Notes: generated from the sequence alone by a model not told the origin. A stretch of DNA of 60,000 nt from Owenia fusiformis (GCA_903813345.2 CAIIXF020000010.1:6317169-6377168), one strand, 5' to 3'; positions 36,001-46,696 are shown, counted from the first letter of the stretch. Translations and numbers: made by a program.

Positions 36001-39000
36001 AAAAATCATATGAATCAGGTTAAAAAAATCTTACCAAACTATCTGCTAGATGATAATTTTGTTCACTCATTACAATGATGTTTGTATAATAAAATCTTTT
36101 CTTGATTTTTTCATTTGAATTTGACTTTAATGGTTTTTATGGGTTGTTTAACACTATGAGCAGATAAGTTAAAACCATTAATTAGAAACTGTAAGCCTTA
36201 TTCAGTATTTTTGTATCCAATTCTAAATACATGATTCTGATTGATCAGAGAGTTTTGAATACTAACCAAATTACCAGTAATTGAGTAAAAATCAGAGAAA
36301 TGACTCTTGACCAACAAAACAATTATTGTTAAACAGCCAACCTCTGTAAGGGTCAATAATTGTTTACATACTTTAATTCTGTAAGAGTACTTTTTAATAG
36401 AGAAATCCTTATTTGAACACTCTGAAATGTTTGCAAATCTTACATGTTTATGTGAATAAAAAACAACAAATATAGAAATATATATCTTGTTTGTGTACTT
36501 TAGGATGATAATTTTCAAAGGTTCTTACAACAATCTTTGTTGTCAATACATCAAAGTAAGTGTAACTGACATTGTTGATAAAACCCCTTAATTCATTATA
36601 TCACATTGTCATTGTGCTACGTTATAGTATCTTATCCTCATTTTATTGAGTGCCCTTCATGTTGTCTTTTTGGTTTTATCAGCTGTTGTGGTATATTGAA
36701 ACTTTATTGTGTACTCCCAAGATTGAATAGATGATGTTGCAAAATTGTAATTTTACTGTATTAGGTACATCACTTACAAAGGGTAAGTCAGAATAAGCAA
36801 TAAATGTCAAGTTAAAGATCATTAACATAGTTTTTTATGAGGTTGGATTGAGAGCCAACTTGTGGGCTTACTTGTCATATAGATAGACACATTATTGGCA
36901 TAGAAGGACAGCAATTGTCACATAAAGTTCCTTTATTTAGTGCAGGGGTCAATGTTCGAAGAATGGAAATGTACAGTATTTCTTCAGTAAACTCAGTATA
37001 ATACATAAGAAGATATACTTAATAACATGATACTAACTGTGTTGCCACATGGTCTCCCCCAAACCAACCAAAATGCAACCAACCAAAGACCATTTGACAA
37101 ACGATACAACAAACAGAAAATGGATCATTCATCAATCCCATGAGTCCATTCTTCTACCAATAGACAGTTAAAAGAAATATCACATTTTATTCCATAGTTA
37201 GCATGACATTTATAGGATAACATGTGAAAATAAAAACGGTATTTTTGTAATCAGTGGTAAAATATGATATTTTTGACAAATTTTCACTTAACCATAACAT
37301 ACGGTTTTTTAGCCATGACATACGACGTCGTATGCGATGGTTTATGGATTTTTGCTACTTCAGACTCAAAACGAGGCTAAGTGTCAACATCGCCGGATCG
37401 TTTGGAAATTCGAATTAAATAACTTAATTTCCGACGAGTCTGATGATGACTTTAACTATGGAATAAAAAGAACATCCTATGATTTACTCGTGATATGATT
37501 TTAATCCACTCATGGATATTGATATCTGCACTCTCTCGCTACGCTCGCTCGTGCAGATATCATATCCATTCGTGGATAAAAATCATATCACTCATAAATC
37601 ATAGGATATCCTCTATTTATGCCATGGTCAGAGTAATATCAGATGTATTTTTAGCAAGTGATAAATCACGTATTTTTGAAATTAGAAGGAGGATATGGTT
37701 GTTAATCTGATATTTTCCCGCTAATCTCAATATCATCCCAATATCAGTCCCAGGTACATTTTATTCCTGGGGTAATCTTCTTTCATTTGATTCTTCAAAT
37801 TCACAATCACATTCTTGGTGATTCACAAAAGGACTTTCATTGTTTAATATTATGTTTAGTACCATGTTCTAACAATGCAATACATGAAAAACAGGAAAGG
37901 TCAACATTTCCAAAATTCGTTTATTGTTTCCTCATCCAACAGAGGGTTTTTGATGTAGATATTGCTCTTGACCATGGTATAAGGTCACCATTGACCAGTC
38001 GGGAGAACAACACAAGGATGATATTGATATTTCCCTTGGTCACTACATTCTCTTGGGGAATGTTAATATCATCCTTGTGATATTCCCCATATCAAATACA
38101 TCCTTGTGAATAACTACTTTATATCTCATGTATCAGTCTGTTAATTAAAGTGGTTCAACTGTGCGATAGTCCAGAACCTTGTACGAGATATAAAACAATG
38201 GCTCCCAAAAGAATATGAGCATTTCTGTAACAAGCAAACTATCATATTAGGACCAAATTTAATGACCAAAGAGGCGGTTGTTTTAAATAATGATTTTAGT
38301 ATTTTTAAAAGATATGTATTCCTATGTAAACATTCTAGAGTGAAACCAACATTTAGAGGTTTTAAGTTAAATGTATTTACCTACTACAAACTTGACATAA
38401 GTGTTGGAAGAGGAGATAAATGGGATCCTCTAAACAATATACTTTCGACTTATTTTCCTTGATAATTTAGCATAATTGACTTTTACAACGTGTATGCATC
38501 TATTTCGATATATTTGATTCTGTAAACATTATGTGACAAATATGTAGCTGTTCTTGACTTAAATAAATATATATTAAAAAAAAAAAAAATGTTCTCACAA
38601 TGCAAATATTGGTTCTTTAGTCACAAATCACCAGTTCTCTCTCTAACTTATTTCTCCATCTGTGCATTGAGTTTCCAAATTAACAAAGCTAGATATTCAC
38701 TAGAAATGTTTGGTATATTGTTCTAATGGTCTGTCCTTTGTATTGATAACACTATTAAATGAGAATTTATGAGAAATATATTTTATATCAGAACTGAGAT
38801 TCTTGTTCAGATGACAAAACTGCAAAGACCAAATGAATTATGTTTTGCCTTTTATCTGTTCCAGTCAGTTTATCCCACAAAGTTAACTATAGGCCCACCA
38901 AAGCGGCACCATGTGGTAATATACATGTTGGCTAGACTGGCACCACCCTTTACCAGTGAGGAGCTTGATAAGCGCTTAAAGCTTGACCCAGGTGAGGTAG

Positions 39001-40122
39001 GTGCTGCTGCATGGGTGGGTAGAGACCTGGTCCAGGCTATTGTGGCTGCAGATGAAGAGAACACATACACACAAGCTAAAGATATTCCTCAGGACTTTAG
39101 GTGAGTAGCTTACTTGGAATTATATGCATGTATTTTATAGATGGCATTATTGCCATACTGCACTGCTGTTCATGTGCTACTATTTTATAAAATGAATACG
39201 AGCAAACAAAAAATAAAATGCACATTAAAAAAATTAATTGTGTTGTGATATAGGCTAATCCTCTTTGTTTTTTGATTCTTGATGAAATCCATTAAGCAAG
39301 TGAGTTTTAGGTAATACAGAGTAATTTGATCATGAACACTAAATAAGAAAAATGTTACATTTAATAAAACTATCAAAAGGAAAAGCCGTCGATGAAATGA
39401 AAACAATTACCTATTCTTTATTATGTTATGGATCCTTAACCATTTAAAATTCTTGTGATAGATTTAACTCTACCTTTACATGATAACTTCCAGGGTTGTA
39501 ATGATACAAGATGGTGTGCCCCTTGAAGAAATGTTCAAGATAAGTGTAGTGTATTAAGAGACATAGGACCTGATTATTTGTTTATTATTGACAACATTTT
39601 CTCTATAACTTCCAAGGCTGTAGTGATACGAGATGGTGTGCTCCTTGAAGAGATGTTCAAGACTAGTGTAGTGTATTAAGAGACATAGGACCTGATTATT
39701 TGTTTATTATTGATAACATTTTCTCAATAACTTCCAGGGCTGTAGTGATACGAGATGGTGTGCCCCTTGAAGAAATGTTCAAGACTAGTGTAGTGAATAA
39801 AGAGACATGGGACCTGATCATTTGTTTATTATTGACAACATTTTCTCTATAACTTCTAGGGGTGTAGTAATACGAGATGGTGTGCCCCTTGAGGAAATGT
39901 TCAAGAGACATAGGACCTGATCATTTGTTTATTATTGCCCATGTTTTCTGTATAACTTGCAGGGCTATAGTGATACGAGATGGTGTGCCCCATGAAGAAA
40001 TGCTCAAGACCAGTGTTCTAACAGCAGTAAGGGCAGATACAGGCCCAGACATAGAGAGAGTCAGTACAGGAACAAAATTTGCTCTAGAACAATGGCTCCA
40101 GAGTCCTTGGTCTGCACTATAG
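21091..40122 (+). CDS. NUDT17: Nudix hydrolase 17, six exons over 19 kb
   Basis: Exons 21091-21168, 22766-22879, 23532-23741, 24099-24200, 38865-39100, 39963-40122, with GT-AG junctions and closing phases, give 299 residues (human about 328). The Nudix box is complete across the exon 3/4 junction: GGHIELNET then ITDAGLREFHEETGI, matching Gx5Ex7REUxEExGU, so the metal-binding glutamates are present. Other matches are DRGIDVGAVVLL, LTRRASHLRTFPGVW, KRHHVVIYMLARL and the tail RVSTGTKFALEQWL. Nudix enzymes hydrolyse nucleoside-diphosphate-linked substrates; the physiological substrate of NUDT17 is not settled. The intron 24201-38864 contains a nested peptide gene. The last exon follows four tandem copies of its own acceptor and start. 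AATAAA at 40126 lies 3 bases past the stop. Confidence 0.95.
21169..22765. other. NUDT17 intron 1
   Basis: No convincing exon of another gene. Two small inverted repeats are visible: gttaaactcaataa / ttattgagtttaac (21671-21733) and ttagacctagcc / ggctaggtctaa (about 22444-22501). Each could form a hairpin. A minus-strand open frame of 70 codons at 21619-21831 overlaps the first hairpin and resembles nothing I know. Confidence 0.35.
24343..24590 (+). repeat. Dispersed repeat with gtctgtctgtc core
   Basis: A stretch with tctatgtctgtctgtctat followed by T- and C-rich sequence, overlapping several short frames in different phases. It has the look of a dispersed repeat fragment at the start of the long NUDT17 intron, but I found no second full copy in this window. 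Confidence 0.3.
25249..25459 (-). mobile_element. MITE-like repeat with tcatctcccca ends, copy 3
   Basis: Bounded by tcatctccccagcatt and aaaaaatcctggggagatca, with the internal words caagtgggcgcagca and tttgcacccacct that also occur in the copies at 4614 and 7549. It lies in the long NUDT17 intron. Confidence 0.6.
26075..26198 (+). other. Possible orphan exon in the NUDT17 intron
   Basis: Between ctccag and gtatgg, good acceptor and donor contexts, 124 bases are open in two frames. One frame reads YLDLFAPESALPSICRER then LLSAYSQVHGFRQFILPVLG, protein-like in composition. The length is not a multiple of three, and NUDT17 exons 4 and 5 join in phase without it, so it is not a normal NUDT17 exon. 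I do not recognise the product. It could be a poison cassette, a stray exon of another gene, or chance. Confidence 0.25.
27183..27266 (+). promoter_or_regulatory. Candidate promoter and first non-coding exon of the nested peptide gene
   Basis: A TATA-like ttataaatt (about 27183-27191) is followed by a CRE-like tgacgt and then by cagtttgag joined to gtgagtaa, a strong donor at 27267. The coding exon at 30227 begins with an acceptor and 12 untranslated bases, so an upstream non-coding exon is expected. This is the best candidate I see, by position and signal only. Confidence 0.3.
27838..28120. repeat. Two-copy direct duplication of ~100 bp
   Basis: gttatccctgcttcagac, agatttaaatgtcctctttt and gaatattcatagtttaat-like words occur at 27848-27940 and again at 28035-28115 with a few differences. 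This is a local duplication in the NUDT17 intron. Confidence 0.55.
28791..29365. mobile_element. MITE-like segment with ~35 bp inverted ends
   Basis: Left aggattggtatcggtatggc continuing gaactgaattgaaca pairs with right tgttgaattcagttcgccat continuing atcgataccagtcct, three mismatches in 35. The 500 bp interior is AT-rich and non-coding. No target duplication was established. Confidence 0.5.
29689..29842. repeat. 77 bp tandem duplication
   Basis: The unit with accaatatagattctattaa and gttgtagtaccacca is present twice head-to-tail, nearly identical, so it is a recent local duplication. It lies upstream of the nested peptide exon. Confidence 0.7.
30239..35332 (+). CDS. Small secreted cysteine-rich peptide, nested in NUDT17 intron
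   Basis: Coding exon 30239-30436 (exon begins 30227 after a pyrimidine-rich acceptor) and final exon part 35315-35332 (KRTNG, stop), joined in phase; 71 residues. Residues 1-23 (LLLVIMLLSILCGML core) form a typical signal peptide ending PSDA. The mature part has six cysteines with spacing C-x7-C-x2-C-x14-CC-x8-C and many basic residues (ARRK, DRRK, GRR, KKR), including possible dibasic cleavage sites. A secreted neuropeptide, hormone or defence peptide fits; I do not recognise the family. AATAAA at 35519-35524 fits its 3' end. It is transcribed in the same direction as the host NUDT17. Only the last five residues come from the distal exon, so intron retention at 30437 would change the C-terminus. 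Confidence 0.72.
30912..31400 (+). repeat. Two related dispersed repeats with a short tandem array between
   Basis: The segment near 30912 (gaagttcatggggatataga) and the segment near 31196 (gaagttccgagggatatagg) are diverged copies of one repeat family. Both continue to a caactcaaatac / taactcaaatac word and an accctatgg-type word. Between them, 31083-31187 is a ~21-24 bp tandem array of accttggtccaaatttt units. The second copy carries a ccgtccgtccgt / tacgtacgta simple-sequence tract. Confidence 0.6.
31551..32260 (+). repeat. Tandem array of ~140 bp units with aaatggccgcca
   Basis: About five diverged units, each containing gattttgttcatatttggta, a gaatactttaagcatgg word, a ctaatgacattttgg word and aaaaatggccgccatttt. 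Open frames here are by-products of the repeat. The same ggccgcca theme recurs in the 54.5 and 58.3 kb repeats. Confidence 0.75.
32880..33190. other. CpG-containing stretch with CCAAT-type words
   Basis: Relative to its surroundings this stretch has more CpG (gatcgcgcgctattggtcaa) and two ATTGG words. No coding exon follows on either strand. It could be a regulatory island or repeat-derived sequence. Confidence 0.2.
34663..35062. mobile_element. Palindromic MITE with ~80 bp arms
   Basis: The left arm (aatatgttggagtttggcta, then ttttctgaggatttaaacag) pairs with the right arm (ctgtttaaatcctcagaaaa, then tagtcaaaatccaacata). The outer ends carry aggaggaagg and cctcctttt. It lies in the peptide-gene intron, inside the 32284-37424 segment. 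Confidence 0.65.
35519..35524 (+). terminator. Polyadenylation signal of the nested peptide gene
   Basis: AATAAA 187 bases after the TAA of the peptide exon at 35315-35332. It is the first good signal downstream on the plus strand. Confidence 0.5.
37474..37607. mobile_element. Hairpin MITE with ~56 bp arms
   Basis: atcctatgatttactcgtga at the left pairs with aaatcataggat at the right, and the arms continue to tgatatctgca / tgcagatatca. The 21 bp loop is ctctctcgctacgctcgctcg. Few mismatches occur in the stem. It sits just outside the right arm of the 5.1 kb inverted repeat. Confidence 0.65.
37881..38588 (+). mobile_element. 5'-truncated LINE-type retroposon with poly(A) tail
   Basis: The distal part (about 38170-38461) has one open frame ending in KQWLPKEYEHFCNKQTIILG, VFLCKHSRVKPTFRGFK and a stop. 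It resembles the extreme C-terminus of non-LTR reverse transcriptases. It is followed by AATAAATATATATT and a 13-14 base A tract ending at 38588. The 17 bp word atgttctMacaatgcaa occurs at 37864-37880 and 38589-38605 (one mismatch), consistent with a target duplication bounding a 708 bp insertion. A short hairpin at 38017-38080 lies inside. Confidence 0.55.
39494..39962 (+). repeat. Four 122 bp tandem copies of the NUDT17 last-exon acceptor and exon start
   Basis: Copies of the exon start lie at 39494, 39616, 39738 and 39860, with the functional one at 39963 (spacing 122, 122, 122, 103). Each has a cttccag-like acceptor, then ggctgtagtgatacgagatg, then gtgtgccccttgaagaaatg and ttcaag, and then leaves the real exon sequence. 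Read in the exon frame, copies 1-3 stop soon after ttcaag (tattaa in copies 1 and 2, gaataa in copy 3). Copy 3 also contains gaataaag, an AATAAA signal. Copy 2 has a weakened acceptor (ccaag) and copy 4 reads tctag. These are pseudo-exons made by tandem duplication of the intron-exon boundary. Confidence 0.92.
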
Positions 40123-40292
40123 TGAAATAAAAGGAAAATATGGATGTTGCCAGTTAAAGTGCATATTTGACAGAAGAATTGTGTGTGATCTAAAAGAAGT
40201 GCAATAGCAGGTTTACATGTGTCCATTATGTTATTCAATCGAATATAATAACTAAAACAGAATCCTTATTTAAAATATAAGGGAAGTTAACT

Positions 40293-40620
40293 CACTGTTC
40301 CATAGCTGGATGACTCTACTGCAGTTAGCTTCATTCAAGATGGTTGCCAAATTTCTTTTGATTTCGATAAACTAAGGTGAATCTTGATTTCAAAAGTTCC
40401 GCCATGCAAACTAATAAGCTATGATTGTAAACGACCACAGATAAATGCTCTAACAACAGCAATAGGGGGGATTTTAAAGAAAACAGCTTCACTTAGAATG
40501 ACTCCGAAACTTTTTGAATCAAGATTCAGCTTAGTTTAGCTGAAATTGGAAACGAAAGAATTTCGGCAACCATCTGAAAGAAGCTAACTGCAGTTAGAGT
40601 CATCCAGGTGTGGAACAGTG
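40293..40620. mobile_element. 328 bp palindromic MITE with CAC...GTG ends and TAACT TSD
   Basis: Starts CACTGTTCCA and ends TGGAACAGTG, flanked by TAACT on both sides (40288-40292 and 40621-40625). Internal arms pair over more than 100 bp (ggatgactctactgcagtta with its complement near 40595, gatggttgccaaatttcttt with the 40560 region). It lies just past the NUDT17 stop, probably in the 3' flank. Termini and a 5 bp duplication resemble Transib-type elements and the 15393 element. Confidence 0.75.
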
Positions 40621-43154
40621 TAACTGGCTAAGTAGTGAGCCAGTTATGATTGAATACACAGAGATAGGTCTGTATATTGGGAAGTGGAGGTGGGTCCGAA
40701 AAAGGAAAGGTTTGGCTCCCTGAAAATGCAGCATTAAAAAACATATTTTGGGCCCTCCTTATATCCAATGGTTGACTTTTATATATTCTAGCTATTGCAT
40801 TGTTGTATTGATACAAAGTGAAATTTGTGTTAACTGAAACAAAAACCATTTCTTAAAAATATACTAACAAGCATTGGTTCTATGTGGTTTTGACATGACA
40901 CTTGAATGATGATAATGAAATCAATAATTGTAGGCCTATTTCCTTGCATTTCTTCCTTATTGTCACCTCTTTTGAGAGATTATGAATCATACATCCTGGT
41001 ATGATAAGCCTACAGGCATATCTATGTATATTGATGAATAAGTACCAGTGTCATCAAGGGAAAGATCAATACCCGGTGATTTCAGCGGGAAGTGGCGTTT
41101 CGTTCAGTGGATGAGCTGCGCGCGCACGCATAAATGTGATTATCCAATATAATTAGGGGAGGGATATTTGAAACAGTTTTTGGTCTCAGGCGCGACCCAG
41201 GGCTGTTGTCTTAAGGACATTTCGTTGAAAATAAGCCATTCGGCTAATAATTGGTAAGAGTTTGCGACCTTATAATGTATAACTGTTACTCAGACACATA
41301 TTTTGACACGATTCTGGTTGAAATAAGCTTTGAACCGAGAGATATTCACGATTGACATGCACATTTTTGATTGTGCCATTGCTTTTCCATTGCTCAATCC
41401 ATGTATTGATAGAAGTAACATTAATAATGCAGATTGGTTTACTTTCAATACATGGCAGACACTACATATCGGTCTATTAAATACCAGTTTGTGCCTTAAA
41501 TAGTTTTATATTTCCATCCACGGCCTGGAGCCTGGGTGTGTTTGTCTCTTGTGTTTGTGCTTGTGCATGGACTTCTAATCACTAGCAGAATTTAACATGA
41601 TGCAAACTCGACATTATAACTCATGCTGTAACATTTTGACTTTGCTGGAAAACAATAGGAATTATTTTTCTTGCCAATCAATCATGAATCACAATCAAAA
41701 TTTCACTATGATCAATCAGGCAATGGTCCAAATCAAGTTATAACATTATATGATATTCAGCAAGAAGTCCGGTAGAAATACAGAATATTTAAACATCAAA
41801 GCTGAAAGTTAAAAGCTAATCTGTCAATTTTCTGTCTGCAAAAGAGCGTTTACATTTGACACAATAACAGACTGAGTCTTTGAAATCTAGGATTCCCCAG
41901 GAAAATATGACTAATTAGCATAAGGATTTCCCTATTGGTATGGGTCGAGCCTTGTTCGAAAACACAATCCATAAATACATGCTAATTTCTAAGGAGATAG
42001 GAAGTGTATAACGTGTTTATCGATTTTGTTCAAAGATTTAATCAATTATCAAATTGTTTAAGTGGATAAAGTGGTAACACTTGCTTCAATTCATAGCGTA
42101 ATCGACGGATAGAAACTGACCGAATTCCCGATATCCTACCCCGTATTACTGTAGGCTACAAGCACAGTGACCTACAGAGGGCGCTATCACAAACAAGTAC
42201 TGCACGAACCGATAAATTCCCGGGTATTGTAACGCCCTTGGTGTCATTTGGATTTTTTCCAATAAAAATAATCCAAAAAATGACTTCATTTCTTGGAAAA
42301 TACTGTAAAACATGAATGAAATGCAGTTACAGTTTAAAGAGGCAGGGACAAAAGATAAAATTGTCTCAGTTTTTCATTTTTTGCTTACTTATAGTTTTTT
42401 CCATATATGCCTAAGAATCCAGAATCTAACAAGAGGGTGGGGGCAAATTTTGACTCAGGGGGAAAAAAGATTTCCCAGAAAAAAAATTGGGCCCCTAAAA
42501 CCAAAAATTGGGCTCAAATTTTTAAAATGTAAGGCCCATTTTTTGATAATTTGATCTAAAAAGGCCTAATCAATATGGCCAAAAGGCTAAATTATGCCCA
42601 AAAAGGACTTTTTTGAGGCTCTACAAAATTTTTGGGCCCATTAGTTGTTATATAAGTAATAAAAAATGTTAAAACTTTTGTATACTTTTAGTTTTGTACT
42701 TGTATTTTAGGGTGCCTTCAGGGTAACATTGTTGGACTATTTATAGCAAAGACTTGTCATTTACACAAGCAATAAATGTTATATTTTCAAAACCATTGGA
42801 TGCCTTCTGCAGTATTAAATGTACATGTTTTAAATCAAAACCAAGCATATTAATAGAGCCAATGAAAGGACTTTTGAATGAAATATTTACTGATTTCTAG
42901 TCCACTGTTAAATATCACCTTTCATGGAACATATTTTTCAAATTTCAGGTACTACTGTACTTCTACCTTATTTGGGGCACACTTTATTTGGCCCATTTTT
43001 TCAAAGTGATTCCCAGCCATCAAATAATCTCTTCAAGTGTTACTAGTGTTTGGATATAGGGTATATAAGGGTTATGTACTGGGAGGTTTTGGATATAGGT
43101 TATATCTAAAAAACTAAAAAGATTAAATTGATGGTAGAAATACATTTGTATTAG

Positions 43155-43270
43155 TACTGTACTAGTATATTTTATTTAGAAATGAAATATATGTAACATA
43201 TTTTTATGACTGTACTTTACTAGTATATTTTATTTAGAAATGAAATATATGTAACATATTTTTAGGACTG
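43155..43270. repeat. 56 bp tandem duplication
   Basis: actagtatattttatttaga followed by aatgaaatatatgtaacata occurs twice in a row with only a base or two different. AT-rich local duplication. Confidence 0.7.
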
Positions 43271-46061
43271 TAAATGCATTTGTTTAAAAATATATATAAT
43301 GTAATATGTACAACATAATACAGATTTATTGTTGTTTATTTGATCAACTGTTCATACTGTGAAGTTAAAGGATAGGGGATGTATGTACTAGTAATAACAA
43401 TAAAGTACAGTGAAACAGTCAAAATTGGTTTAGTTACTTTAAGAGCAAGGCTGAGTATATAATGACTACTTGGCACAAATATATGTTATAAAACTCAATA
43501 GACGTGCAGATTTTGAGGTCGAAAATTAAAACATTGGCTGATTTGTACATGGTGTTTATATACATGATATACTAAATTGGGGGAACCTTTTATCAAACAA
43601 GTGCTATAAGTATCCATTCAGAAAAATGCCACTTTCTTTGATTGAATATGCCAAAATGTATTACTTCCTGATTCATTGGAAATTACATGTATTAACTTAG
43701 GTATTTCATCACATACAATGCATAGGCCTACCATATATGGTATATTCTTAAAATAGTTGCCTCAGATCATGAATGAATGCCATTGATAATTTGAAAATGA
43801 AAGCTAAACATTCTGGAATTTTTGATCATTCAAACTTTTGCATCACATACCTGACTACCATCATACAATACATCAATACAAACCAGATTGGTAAAGCAAA
43901 CAAAAAGTTCCACCCTGACATTCTTGTACAACAATATAAAATTCCTTAGTAAATTAAATTGTGCACATAACAAGGCGACCATTTTTATTTGGCGAATTGC
44001 AAAAATTCACAAATCCATGTCTTCGCAAATTTTTCTGATATCCTCAGGGTTTTTATCCAGTGTAAATGTGAGTGCAATCAATTATCATTGGTACCATTTT
44101 AATATTTGAATAGTGCAATATAATGGTGTTTCATAAGATTATTATTACATTATGTAATGGTCAAATTTTCCAATTTTGCCCAATTCGCTGAATTAAATCA
44201 CTCTAAATTAAGTTGACTAACAGTGTGACCATTCCCCCTCCCTGCAAGATAAATTTTCATGTCACATTCCCGAATGAGATCAGTTATTTTTCAATTTCAT
44301 TATTGATCTTTACATTTATATGCAAACAGATCATATTTCCTGTGTGAATAAAGGAGAACTGTTCCATTTATAAATCAGATATGATATTTGGGAAATTAGA
44401 AACCACATATAACAGTACAGTTTAACCTGTGTACTCAAAACACCCCTTGGAAAAGGGCTAAGTTTAGATGAGCAAGTTCTCACATAAATATAGCTTGCAA
44501 AAATAAAAACTCTTCAACAAAAGTTGAAATTATTTAAGTCAGGAAATATGAGTACACATCATATAAATATCTGAAATATTGATCATGATTATTTCTTTTC
44601 ATGTTTTATTCCCTCAACCATTCATTTTAAATACAAGGTGGGTAATGCAGTTGTATACAAAACAAGGCATTAACATGGCAAAATGTCACTCTTGGTTTAA
44701 GTTCTTGCAAATGATAACAAAATTATAATACTTACAAATGTGAACTCAAATGCCAGTCACAATGAATAATGGCAACCATACACCACTTTTCGGTGGTGAA
44801 TTAAAATAATTGCAATTGAAATTCTGGGAATTACTATATTAAAAAACTGTGCCATGGAATATATATATATATTTTTGGCCTTGGAATATTGATCAAAACA
44901 AATCAATTTTAAACAATATCAAGTTCTTATAATAAATTCAAACAAGGTTTATTCTTTCATTTTAGAGTTATACAAAATCACATTTTCAGCCCTTGGTAGT
45001 TTTTTATCAAGAAATTCTATCGCCACTAGCCTAATTTAACATACATGAGGGACCCAATCATCAGTGGCATTACAGGTATCCCTCAATGTAGTAGTTACAA
45101 TTTCTGAACATGGTAAGAGTATGCAATTTTGTACATGTACATAGACAATTAGTAACTACATGTATGTACATTTATTGTACAAATCCAGAAATTACCAGAC
45201 ACTTTCTTTATCAGGAGAGCTGTCAACACTTCTGATAAGAAGTGTTCTAAGCAGCTCTAGTGAAACTTGATGCTATGTTGGTCTAATACAAGATGCAGCC
45301 TACTTGTAAATAAAATACAATTATCCATGTACGTAATATATGGTTCAACAAAAAACAACAACTAAAAAACAACAACTAAATATGAGAAACGTATGTGGTA
45401 TATGCCATGTTTATGTGTCTGATCATGTAATCTTGAAATTATCCATCAATTTCTTAAGACATTGGCGAAATTAAGGAAACCAGAAAAGACATTTGATGAA
45501 AGGGCAGTGTTTATAGGCTGTATGAAATGCCCCTGCATTAACGCTCACATATATGAGTTTTTAACATTAATTTAGTAGACTAAAGTGTTGATATGAAATC
45601 TCAGTAATAGTACCAGTTAGGAGATAAGGTGATGTCCGATTTAACATTACGATTGCTGGATATGAGGGAATTCAAAAATATGTTTCATATAGCATTCAAT
45701 TGGTTTATAACATTACATTCCAACCCTTACAAAAATCACCAAATTAAACATACTGACAGTAATCTTAGGACAGATGGAATATATAGCTAACAATAAATTC
45801 AAGACGTTATCATGAAATAATAAAGTTGAGAACTGATGACTAGAACAATTGTGATATGCAAACACTATTTTCTGTTTTTAACTCTGACTCAGCAGCCAGC
45901 CTCCCACGTTATGTTAGTCATTGTCACATGCAAGGGATTTTTATTACTTTCACTTTAAAATAGCACAAGTTACACATTATTTGACATAAATAATGATGAT
46001 CAAAAATAACCCTTCCTAGTTGTTGGTAAAAATAAATGTATAAATCATTTTCAGACATGAG

Positions 46062-46085
46062 CCCCCCCCCCCCCCCCCCCCCCCC
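46062..46085. repeat. Homopolymer C tract
   Basis: A run of 24 C. It creates an artificial poly-glycine open frame on the minus strand, which is not a gene. The length may be unreliable in the assembly. Confidence 0.8.
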
Positions 46086-46409
46086 TACCAGAAGTTCTTT
46101 CAAAATCATAACATTTTGAGTGATTACATAGCGATATCACATTTGCATACAGCTGTATACGTCAATTTTCAGCTGCCTGGTGTACAAAATGAAAATTCAA
46201 CTTAGTCAATAACTTTGAAACTGAAAATAACTTTAATGATTATATTTATTATCTGGCATATTGACTTGACTTACTCTCTATGGGTTGAGTTCAAGTATTA
46301 TTGGCCATTGTTGGTTATCATGAACACAAACAAACTTAGGTTATCTTAGCCTCTTAACTTAGACAACTACAGATCCAGGTATCTCAAGAGCCATTGTATA
46401 TAACAGTAT

Positions 46410-46588
46410 ACAGGGTGACCCAACAAACAGAACCCTCCAAAAATGAAATAATTTCTTTAATACAAATGTAATCAACTTCATTTTTCATGTACAGAAACTA
46501 CTATCTATGGATGACAATCTGAGACCAAATTTGTTACATAACATTCAATATTCTTCTTGTACTCTTCTTTTTTTGGGTCACCATGTAC
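46410..46588. mobile_element. Short MITE with cagggtgaccca ends
   Basis: acagggtgacccaacaaaca at the left and ttttttgggtcaccatgta at the right form inverted ends near TA dinucleotides, about 180 bp apart. Related ends, cagggtgtccca, bound the element at 55986. Tc1/mariner-type MITE by appearance. Confidence 0.5.
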
Positions 46589-46696
46589 TTGTAAACATGG
46601 TAAATACTAAATAACATTAATAACAAAACTGCAACTGGTTGAATAATTCTAAACCCAATTGTTTACAATAGCATACTGTACATCTACTTAATTTGC

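Larger units (their letters stand above)
32284..37424. mobile_element. 5.1 kb segment flanked by ~235 bp inverted repeats
   Basis: Left arm 32284-32520 and right arm 37191-37424 are reverse complements. For example ccaaacgatccggcgatgtt pairs with the right end, and taaccatagcatacggtg-like words and tccatagttagcatgaca mark the inner parts. The interior encodes no transposase that I can see. It contains the last coding exon and polyadenylation signal of the nested peptide gene. It may be one large element or two inverted copies of a short element. Confidence 0.55.

Noticed and set aside
45924-46109. Open frame with a poly-glycine run on the minus strand
   Set aside because: The frame is produced by a 24-base C homopolymer; flanking codons resemble no protein and no splice signals support it.
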